Positions 55,068-64,000 of a stretch of 64,000 nucleotides of DNA are shown one piece after another (the stretch's first letter is position 1; the number at the start of each line of letters is the position of its first letter). A program made the position numbers and the translations under genes. A model generated the notes under the pieces. It worked only from the letters and a program-made list of their open reading frames with translations, made no database searches and was not told the origin of the DNA. The stretch is from Panicum virgatum (Eukaryota > Streptophyta > Magnoliopsida > Poales > Poaceae): positions 46,950,930 to 47,014,929 of the forward strand of contig NC_053148.1 of NCBI RefSeq assembly GCF_016808335.1, written 5' to 3'.

Positions 55068-58000
55068 ATGGGCCTCGTGGGCGGCGTCCTCGGCTTCTGC
55101 GTCGGCCTCCCCGTCGGGCTCGCCGCCGCCTACTTCCTCTACCTCCGCTACTTCGCGGCTCGCCGCCTCCAGGTGATCGACCGCCCCCGCCGCCCTCCAC
55201 TCCCTCCTAGGCAGCTCTCCTTTCCCCGCCGCCGCGGCGCGTTGCTTCGCTCAAGTCCCCGCGCGCTTCCGTACGTTCCGATTGCTGCATTAGTTCGAAT
55301 CGATTGGTCGCGGCCTGTTGACTGATCCGCTGCGCCCTTCGTGCGTGCACGTATCAGCAGCAGCTAGCTAAGCTAGGATGGATGATCCGATCGCCTGCGC
55401 AAAATCAGGCAAGCACCCACGGGTAGTCGTCAGCCATGACCCATGAGCACGACGGCTTCCCCCGAATCGAGTCTGGACGGTGCCCACGCAAGCCGTCGAC
55501 GTCTCTGTGGTTGGGGGAAGATCGATTTGATTGGGATGTTTGGTTGGTTAGTTCCTACTACTGCTTCCTTTCCCATCGGTTAGCTAGCTAGCTTCGCGTC
55601 CTGACTCCTGAGTTAAAACAGTGACCAATCACGAATGGAGTGTCGTATTCTATATCTCTGAAGTCTGAACACGAGTCACGACACGACGCCGGGGAAGCTA
55701 GATCGAGCGATTTCCACTCGAGATTGCCTCACCTGGAGCTTGAGGGATTTTGACCGGTTCTGGCCGAGCACGCCTCTGGAGCTAGAGAGTCTTTGGTTGT
55801 CCAGCAGGTTCCTTTCAGAAATAGTTGGCCAGCAGAAAGTACTTTTTCCCAGCTTTGAATTGCCTGCCGACTCGATGGCGTATCCGATTCGGGTTTCCTT
55901 TGTACAGCCATTTATTCTTCCTTCTCCAGCGACCATCTGCGCCAATGCAACGCATGCCAGGTAGATAGATTTGGACTTTCGGATTAAGAAGTTGTGGCAC
56001 TGGAGGTTCCGGGTTCGGGAAATTAATTATTATATATATGATGGGTTTAGTTTCCTGCTGGAGGTACGATGGCTGTATTATTGTTTTCACTTGGATTTTG
56101 TGTCTACTATGTCGATCCGCGACAAAGCGGAGACCACGGATTTCAAAGAGGATATGCCAAGTTCATGCCAATAACATATCTCTGTATACGTTAGTTTAAT
56201 GTGGTTGCCGATGTGAAACGGGATTAGTGCTGACGGGTGCAGAGTATCACCTGATGCTTAGGGATAATAATTTTAAGTTGTCCCTCGTACTGGAGGATGC
56301 TTTGCTTTCTTGTCTAACGTGCTTGGAATCATCTCCCTTTGGAAGGGCATGTGGTTCGTGCTAAGTTACAGATGGGTTCGCTGGTTAGCCCGGCCATATG
56401 AGCGAAAATGACATGGTTGAATATGGTGCGAATAAAATCCAACTTGGCGAAATTTACTAGAGATTTCTAGCGTGCTTTTCTGAACGTACCCTTTCTACTG
56501 AGACTACGACGACGTTTGGACAGCTTAGTTTGTAAGCAAAGAAAGGAGCTATTAGATCGATAGTGCTAAGAAAAGTCATCACCATCATTTTTACTGCTGT
56601 ATTATTATGTTACGAGATGTCATACGACAAATTTCAATTTGCCACCAATCTAGCACATTATGATAACTTGCCTCTACCAAGTCTAGACACAACTATGTCT
56701 GCTTTATATTCTCTGACCACTGCAGTATTATACAAGTTCTAACGTCTATTAACCTTTATTGCCTCTACCAAGTCTAGACAACTATGTCTGCTTTATATAA
56801 TTGATGCTGCCCTTGTACCCATGGATCACCGGCAATTACAGGTCATGTTTCACCAAGGCCATGTGAATGGCATCTATTGCAAGCTTGCCTGAGACCATGA
56901 AGTCATTTTTTTAAAGAAAATTACAAAATATTCTGAAAACTAGTATATTTTTAATTGAATTCTAATCCAAAATGTTGCCTGAAATTTTCCTGGAAATCTT
57001 GGACCCGGCTGTTTTTCCCTTTCACAATACTATTACGAAATTGCTAATTTCCCTAAAGGTTGATATTTATGGTAATTATGATACGTGTCAATAATATTGC
57101 ATCGTAATCTGTTTGCTCATGATTGGCTTTACAGGATCCTGTCATTAGACCTCTACGAGATTTAGATTATGAAACCCTACAGACAACAATACCAGATATT
57201 CCATTATGGGTGAAGAGCCCAGATTATGAGCGGGTGAGTACGTGTTACACTACTATTTCCAATAATTTATTCTTTGTTTCTTGACGAAATGTCCCTAGTA
57301 TATACTGTAGGTCCCTGTTTGTTGTAAAGAGTGCAACATGAGCGAGTAAATGCAGGTGTGAGTCAACTGCATGCATTGTTACTCAAAATAACCTCGAGGA
57401 ACATCTCTTTGAGAACAGAAGTCTATGGAAGAATGAATCAATTTGACAAGGATGAGTTCACCTTCATTTGAAACTATTATTCTAAACATTGTTCATATTT
57501 TTCACGCATTCGAGCTATTATTATTCTAAGCATGTACCAATGTTTTAGTTGGAAATTGATGTCGCAAATGCTAACTAGCTAAAATGTTTTGCAGATTGAT
57601 TGGATGAACAAGTTTATTTTTGACATGTGGCCTTTCCTGGATAAGGTTCTTTCAACTTTCATATGGCGTATTTCGTACAAATTTAGTGTGTGCTTTTCTG
57701 TAAGAATTTCAAATGGAAGCATGATTAGCCAAAGTAATGCTCTTTTATTTCATCGAATGCAGGCAATATGCAACAATATAAAACGTGTAACGAGACCAAT
57801 ATTTGATCAATATGTTGGAAAATATGGTATAGAATCCATTGAATTTGAAGAGTTGACACTTGGGGCACTTCCACCTACATTTCAAGGTCCATGATTTCTC
57901 TTAGAGAGCTTATTGTTGTGGTGCAATGTGTTCAATAGTACAACAAGATTGTCTCCTCAAACAATGACTATCATTACTTAAAAAACTCTCTCTTTTTTCA

Positions 58001-61000
58001 TTTCGTTATACAACTCAGATCTGTGATATGAAAAGATTGAGTTGGTACTACAGTTCAAAGTTTAGTCCATGCACCAGCCTTCAAACTACTCTTGTTTAAA
58101 ATGGGATTAGCCTCAACCTAATCTAACTTAGTGTAAAGTTTCTTATAAGGTTTTGAAGGAAATGATTGGTGGAGAATTTTAGTATGCAAAACTCAACTAT
58201 TCCAATAATATAATCTGGGTATTCATCTTGTATGCGTTCTAGTTGAACTGTAGTTTAAAAGGCTTGTCTATTTGCTTGGTTTTCAACTTATTTGGCTTCC
58301 ATCTGAATACACTCTACTATACTCTTACTTGCCTAAAACAGGTATTAAAGTTTATAAAATGCTAGAAAAAGTATTGGTAATTGAGCCTGTGATTCGGTGG
58401 GCTAGCATAGCAAATATAATCGTGAACGCAAAGGTGCATTCTTTCAAAGTGTCTGTTCAGGTTAGCTTTGCTCTTGGCTGGCTGCATTATACAGACATGG
58501 CTTAGTAGCTCATCACTGACGTGATCTTATTGCGATTTTCAGCTTGAAGATTTACATATAATGCTAACTCCTCGTGTGACTCTCAAGCCACTTGTGCCAA
58601 GCTTTCCCTGTTTTTCTAACGTATGTGTGTCATTAATGGAGAAGGTATTAATTGTATGCTCCTTTGATGTGCACTTAATTTCATTAAAGAATACTAACTC
58701 AAGTTATGTGGATATAGCCACATATAGATTTTAGACTCAAATTGTTGGGAGGAGATATCATGGCAATACCAGGCTTGTATCGATATATTCAGGTAACTGC
58801 TCTTCTGCCTTAGGATAGTAAAACTCCCCAAAGCCTAAGGTTGTTAGCCCGAGTGGTGCGAAGCAACCGGCGGCACTCCACAGGTGGGGGGTTCGAACCC
58901 CCACCGGGGCGAATTTCCCCGCCTGTGGGAAAAAAAAAACCCCTCGCTGTGCTTCTGATAGCTTGGGCTGTGTAGTCAGCCTGGCCCGGCCTGGCGTCAC
59001 GGTTTCCCGGCCCAGTGGGTAACGGTCCCGGCCCGGGTAACGGTTCCAGGAAATGGCACCAGACCCAAGGTCAGAAAGAGCCGGGGTTCGGGGGGTTTCT
59101 CGGCCTGCGTTAGAAGGCCTCCTTCTTATAAGAATGCTCGGGGGGCGGCTAGCCCCTCGCAGGTCGAGTTTTTTTGTAAAACTCCCCAAACTCTGGAGTG
59201 ATATATATACCATATAGGCATATACTATTTTCTCTCATCTTATGACCTTTTTTTTTTGTCCCTCACAGGATCAAATATCAAACCAAATCTCAGTTCTGTA
59301 CCATTGGCCTAAGGTTATTCATATTCCAATCTTAGATGGAGTAAGGTGAAATTCTCCAGCAATGGCACCAAAACAACTATTGCTTCTTGCTTAAGTTTTT
59401 ATGAGTCATAATCTTTTACTTCCCATAATAAGTCACATAGATCTATCCTGCTTATTTTCAACAAGATAAATGTGAATCTTATATCTATAATTTTCTTTAT
59501 TTTACATGCATCTGATGCCATGATATTGTGCACAACATTTTCTTGAAACATAAATCTGCATACAATAACTATGTAGGAGTAACGTTTACCATTACAACTG
59601 CTATATTAGTAACAAATTTGTAGCATATATATATATTATAGACATATATCATAAAAAAAACTAATTTGCTAGCTATAGGTGTTCATACAAATGGAACATC
59701 CATATTTTTTACAAACATTAGCCATTTTATTTTTAAAATTCTCCAACTTAATTTGGATTTAATTAGTATTTATTCTGTGAACCATATTGCAGTGGCGCTA
59801 CAAAGAAGCCAGTTGGAATCTTGCATGTAAAAGTAATTAGAGCCCTGAATCTTCTCAAGATGGACTTGCTTGGAAAGTCCGATCCTTATGTCAAGATGCG
59901 CTTGAGTGGTGAAAGGCTGCCCTCAAAGAAAACATCTGTTAAGATGAGCAACCTGAATCCTGAATGGAATGAACACTTCAGGTTCATAGTCAAGGATCCT
60001 GATACTCAAGTCCTTGAGCTCCACATGTTTGACTGGGAAAAGGTTTCTTGCTGTATGCAAACTTCGTCCTTCTTTTCTACTGATATCCTCAGTAGTCCTC
60101 ATTTTGATGTCAAGCAAATGTTTTTTCTGATTTGCATGGGCAGGAGAGACACCAATTAATCATCTTTCTGTCTTTCTGCTTGTGCAGATTAAGATGCACG
60201 ATAAATTGGGTATGCAAGTAATTCCCCTCCGCTTGCTTACACCTTACGAGAGCAAGCTATTCACACTCGACCTTGTTCGAAGCATGAATCCAAATGATCC
60301 ACATAACAAGAAAAATAGAGGACAGCTCATTGTTGAGTTGACATTTGATCCCTTCAGAGAAGATAATAGCAGGACGAGTGTGATGACTTTGGACGGTGAA
60401 GGTAATGCAAGCATAAGGGAAGGAAACGGTGAATCCAGCGGTGGGGTGTTGTTGGTTTCAGTAGAAAATGCAGAAGATGTCGAAGGGAAGCAGCACACCA
60501 ATCCATATGCTGAAGTTCTTTTCAGGGGAGAACGGAAGAAAACAAAGGTAACGCTTTTAAATTCTTTTGCTAATGTAACAATGCACATATATTTTATAAT
60601 CTGCATTGCCAACCATAGCAAGTCCACTCACTTCATAGCATCTTTCACATGTTCTAACTACAGTTTATTAACAAGCCCATGACAAACCACATTGAACTTC
60701 TTTCATCTTTATTGGTTATTAGTCAGTTGAATTGAGCCCTCTAACTTGGTAACGATATCTTAGATGAGAAGTGGTAGGCCTGCTAACTGAGCCAGAATTT
60801 CACTAGCATAACAATATATTATATTGAAGGACTGCATCATTCTACGGAAAGAAAGCCAGAATTCCACGGAAAGACATTGCCACATCGGTGCAGTTCATTC
60901 TACCATGACTGCATCATCGCAAGAGAAACTTAATCACAACTGTTTGGTCAAAGATGGCAAATAAAAGAACTGGAACATCCATTGAATTTGACTAAACTGG

Positions 61001-61484
61001 CCATACTTCACTTTTGCGCTGCATCAAGTTCACTTTCTTTACACAAGTTATATTGAACTTTTTGGCATGAAAATCACTGAGCAAAATCCATATCGTACCA
61101 ACACAACTGTTTCGTGGGCCTATGTACGTTGCTGCTGTAGGTGATGAGGAAAACAAGAGATCCAAGATGGAGCGAGGAGTTCCAGTTCATGGTGAACGAG
61201 CCTCCCGTGGAAGATAAGGTCCATATCGAAGTTAAAAGCAAACGCCGCGGGCTTTCCTTCCGCAACAAGGTAAGCCATACATGTTCGTTACCTTGCCTAC
61301 AGATTGCAGCATCTGGCTGTCGTAACTCAAAACGCTCGATCTCTCAATCTTTCAGGAATCCCTAGGGCATGTGAATATAAACTTGTTGGATGTGGTGAAC
61401 AATGGCCGGATCAACGAGAAATACCACCTGATCAACTCGAGGAACGGGATGATACAAGTCGAGATCAAATGGAGCACGGTGTGA
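55068..61484 (+). CDS. SYT: Plant synaptotagmin (SMP domain and two C2 domains)
   Basis: Twelve exons: 55068-55172, 57135-57233, 57595-57645, 57763-57886, 58342-58460, 58543-58644, 58718-58792, 59269-59345, 59793-60042, 60188-60547, 61141-61269 and 61356-61484. They give 539 residues with phases consistent throughout, close to the usual 540. Residues 1-27 are a membrane anchor (GVLGFCVGLPVGLAAAYFLY). An SMP lipid-transfer domain runs to about 250 (FEELTLGALPPTF, IRWASIANI, FPCFSNVCV). C2A follows (LLKMDLLGKSDPYVKM, HMFDWEK), then C2B (SVENAEDV ... NPYAEV, KTRDPRWSEEFQF). Such proteins tether ER to plasma membrane. C2A keeps Asp residues for calcium; C2B has Asn before PYAEV instead of Asp. 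Intron 1 is long (2 kb) and intron 7 holds a SINE. The final ACG GTG TGA could hide a donor, so the last codons are slightly uncertain. Confidence 0.93.
58818..58832. repeat. SINE target duplication, left copy
   Basis: GTAAAACTCCCCAAA, identical to 59176-59190. Confidence 0.95.
58833..59175 (+). mobile_element. tRNA-derived SINE in synaptotagmin intron 7
   Basis: 343 bp between perfect 15-bp duplications. The head has a pol III box A-like TTAGCCCGAGTGGTGCG and a box B GGGTTCGAACCCC (58888-58900). The body is GC-rich and ends in a T-run (GAGTTTTTTTGT), as in many plant SINEs. It lies in the sense direction, within the intron between exons 7 and 8, and leaves the splice sites intact. The perfect duplication suggests a recent insertion. 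Confidence 0.93.
59176..59190. repeat. SINE target duplication, right copy
   Basis: GTAAAACTCCCCAAA, identical to the left copy. Confidence 0.95.
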
Positions 61485-62559
61485 TTACCAACACTCCTTT
61501 TTTTGTGCTTGGTGTTCCAAATGCTGTTAGCGTATGCTGTAACACCAATGGACAGTGGAGATGTGTGACTTGTTTGTAAGTTGCAACATGTAAAAGAACT
61601 GGCTTTGCTCAATCTCCTTGGGTCAAGCTAGCTAGCCCATCAGATCTTGTTTGAGTTGCTTGCATTGAGCACCAGTGAAGCATGAGTAACAAATCTCATA
61701 TTGTCAAATGCTGTCACCACAAGAATGAAAGCCTCATCTGCTGCTGCCCAGTATCAGCAGCTGAGAAGGGCAAACAACCTACCACCAAACCATGTCCATC
61801 ACCGAGGCAGTGACAACGATCACCAGACACTGCTGGACAAGGCGTTGACGATGGTGTTGGCTGACGAACGCTGGAGGAAGCATTGATGTCACTTATCATT
61901 GGGCCATCTTGATTTTACTGAGTCGAGTCTCTCCTAGTCTCCACCTGTTCAAGTGTGAGGGACAGAGATCAAATGCTTGTTCAGGAAAAGGATGGGGAGA
62001 AAATGATGTCAGTTTGCGCTGCACCTCTCAGTCTGGAGATCTGCTGTTGATCCTCCACTTCATCTGCCTCCTCGGTTTTCTACCTCCTGTCTTTCCCTCT
62101 CGAATTCACAGCTGAATTCTGAACCTGTGCAGTGAACTCTGGCATGTTCTCTGCTGCTTCTTTGAGCACGTAGTGAACTCAGAGACACTGACGCAACTCA
62201 CAATCTAGCTGTTGGAAGATATGCATCACTAGGATGGGGTAAGGCGAGCCGGTGACCACCATCTCACCAGACGGTCATGTCTTCCAGATCAGTACAATAT
62301 AGGGGCAAGGCTGAACTCGGCAATAACATAAGATGGTTGGCTCTGCCGCTTCTGCTTCCCATTTGGATTGTTGCTTAACAGAGCCGAAGCCCAAAGCCAC
62401 TGAATTCCTCGATTTTTCTCGTTTACCTTTGTAACTCATCACAGGCGGAGAGAATGATCCGGTCCAAAATGATGTTGAAGGGCTCCAACCGCCTCATCCA
62501 TGCGCTACCGCATCCAGGATGATGACTGAAGAACTTAAGGCTGGCCGCTGGTGAAGGGC
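61485..62559. other. 3' region of the synaptotagmin gene and flank
   Basis: Likely holds the synaptotagmin 3' UTR. A short frame at 61701-61886 with QYQQLRRANNLPP is not supported by any family I know. No clear transposon ends occur before the copia element. Confidence 0.35.
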
Positions 62560-62660
62560 TTGCGGTGATTTTCGGGATATAGGCCAACGGTTTGAATTTC
62601 GAAAGAAATTTTGATCGGCTCCCATTCACCCCCCTCTGGTTGCCGGTTTCGGTCCCTCAA

Positions 62661-62674
62661 TTGGTATTAGAGAC
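62661..62674 (+). promoter_or_regulatory. Primer binding site of the copia element
   Basis: TTGGTATTAGAGAC differs by one base from the usual iMet site TGGTATCAGAG (C to T). Confidence 0.7.
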
Positions 62675-62723
62675 TGGTTGAGGTTTTCAGTACCTTAACC
62701 GGTTCGAAAACCACTTGGCAACC

Positions 62724-64000
62724 ATGACGAGTCTTGGAAAGATTCCAGTGTTTTCCGGCGATGACTATGCCTACTGGAAGGTTCGCATGAGAGCCTTCTT
62801 GTAGAGCATGGGAGCCGAGGTCTGGGATATTACCAAGAATCAGGCTTACGTGGTGCTTGCCGCTTGGGTCACTCCTCTTCAAGTGACTGAGCACGAGGCT
62901 AACGCCAGGGCTGTCAATGCCCTGTTCGCTGGCGTTTCTCGTGCAGAGTTCTCACGCGTCCAGGGTTTTCAGGAAGCCCACAAGATTTGGACGTGCCTTG
63001 AGAACTACCACGAGGGCACACCTCAGGTCAAGGCCAGACTGTTCGAGACTCACCGGCGTGAATACGAGAACTTCACACAGGAGCCGGGTGAGAGCATTGA
63101 CTTGATGTTCAGTCGCTTTCAATCGATTGTGAACAAAGTCAATGCGAACAGATATGCTGATGCCCTTGAGTACACAGAGCACGAGAAGGCCCTCAAGTTG
63201 CTCTATGCACTTGACCGCTCTGTGTGGGATCTCAAGGTGAACACGATCATTGAGTCTGCTGGCTATGAGACTCTGACCGTGAACGAGCTTTTCAGCAAGC
63301 TCAAGGCCACAGAGGTGGATAACCAGACATGAGCCAAGCTCAATGGTGCCCCTCTTTCCAAGAGCGTCGCTCTTGTGACTGGCCCAGGTGGATCGAGCTC
63401 TAACGCTAACTCTGCTCTTGGTTTTTCTCTTGCCTCTTTACCTTTTTTACAGATGAGCAGCTGGAGATGCTGGGCGATGATGACTTGTGCCTCCTCATCA
63501 GCAAGTTCCAGCGCATCTACCACAACAGGCAGAGGAAGAAGAACCCCGGGTGCTACAACTGCGGCGATTTGAACCACTTCATCGCCGATTGCCCCAAGAA
63601 GTCCGGCGGTGGCCAGAACAACCACTTCGACTACTACCGCCACCGTGACTGCGACGAGGGAGGCTCCAACAAGGAGCGTCGGCGCCACAAGCACCGCAGT
63701 CGTGACCGGGGAGGACGCTTCGACAAGGAGTCGCTCAAGAAGCGCTTCCAGTACAAGGCCAAGAAGCGGGAGAAGGCCTTCCTGGCGTAGCTCAGCAACC
63801 TCGACAAGAGCTCCAACACCGACCGCTCTTCTTCACCGACTTCCGACGACGATGACAAGAAGAAGAAGAAGCGGGACAAGGAAGCCACCGGCTTCATCGG
63901 CCTTTGCTTGGCGGCCGATCGGCGCAAGAGTTTCTGCACCATGGCGGGCGAAGCCGATGGTGCACGAGCATCTTCAGGTGGACATGCTACACCGACGCAC
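62724..64000 (+). pseudogene. Gag of the copia element, interrupted
   Basis: Starts MTSLGKIPVFSGDDYAYWKV, the typical SIRE gag start. The UBN2-like core follows, with FQEAHKIWTCLENYHEGT and SRFQSIVNKVN. After that come DDDLCLLISKFQRI, a CCHC knuckle CYNCGDLNHFIADC and a Lys/Arg-rich tail. In-frame TAG at 62802-62804 and TGA at 63330-63332 break the first part. The frame then shifts near 63430-63460, close to a T-rich tract ending TTTTTTACAG, and a TAG at 63788-63790 interrupts the tail. The ORF runs off the window. Not functional as gag. Confidence 0.85.

Larger units (their letters stand above)
62560..64000 (+). mobile_element. SIRE/Maximus-type Ty1/copia element, 5' part, cut by the window end
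   Basis: An LTR 3' end (GCTCCCATTCACCCCCCTCT) is followed by an iMet-like primer site and then gag. Only about 100 bp of the LTR is recognisable, and its left border is uncertain. Pol lies beyond the window. Confidence 0.75.

Noticed and set aside
54604..55325. Overlapping ORFs on both strands before the synaptotagmin gene
   Set aside because: GC-rich 5' UTR region. Only the frame from 55068 continues correctly into the downstream exons.
58833..58905. tRNA gene suggested by box A and box B
   Set aside because: No proper cloverleaf can be drawn, and the sequence continues into a SINE body with a T-tail and flanking duplications.
61701..61886. Extra 3' coding exon of synaptotagmin
   Set aside because: The gene already ends at a normal family length, and this segment has no similarity I know and no clear splice acceptor in frame.

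Overview
The window is nuclear DNA of a grass (Poaceae, probably panicoid). I infer this from the GC-rich first exons of the genes, the grass-type transposon families, and the plant genes present. I see no bacterial genes, rRNA, functional tRNA genes or CRISPR. About 42 kb is nested transposons; the last third is gene-rich.

Layout. 1-991: gene-poor flank with a decayed F-box 3' tail. 997-16871: a Ty3/gypsy retrotransposon of the Tat lineage (RIRE2/Retand/Grande-like) in minus orientation. It has 1322-bp LTRs, the 5-bp target duplication AGCTT, a broken gag-pol, and between pol and the 3' LTR a multi-exon gene on the opposite strand. 16877-22627: AT-rich intergenic DNA with a truncated CACTA end, a MITE, a Stowaway MITE and a non-autonomous CACTA. 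22628-40075: an old SIRE/Maximus-type copia LTR, split by a MITE and by a 15.6-kb Ty3/gypsy element of the Tekay/Del lineage (24156-39731). The Tekay element has LTRs of about 4 kb, an iMet primer site, an extra upstream ORF, gag-pol with chromodomain, and duplication AATAC. 40566-41617: a MULE-type element with long terminal inverted repeats and a perfect 9-bp duplication.

Genes. 42115-43320 (+): single-exon plastid acyl-ACP desaturase paralogue. 45249-46942 (-): three-exon F-box/LRR protein. 47220-52399 (+): ten-exon POP1, the scaffold protein of RNase P/MRP. 55068-61484 (+): twelve-exon plant synaptotagmin (SMP plus two C2 domains) with a tRNA-derived SINE in intron 7. All four have open frames, and in the three multi-exon genes every splice junction I read keeps phase. 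The F-box and POP1 start codons are only 277 bp apart and divergent. From about 62560 to the window end lies the 5' part of another SIRE-type copia element with a broken gag.

History. Within the nest, the copia LTR is oldest and the Tekay element and a MITE landed in it later. Both gypsy elements have LTR pairs of roughly 97-98.5% identity by eye, so they are young, yet their polyproteins already carry several stop codons, most of them explicable as C-to-T or G-to-A changes. The signals I consider most worth checking are a pair of covarying hairpins in the Tekay leader, the antisense gene with palindromic promoter-proximal elements in the Tat element, the desaturase with altered substrate-channel residues, and the compact F-box/POP1 divergent promoter.
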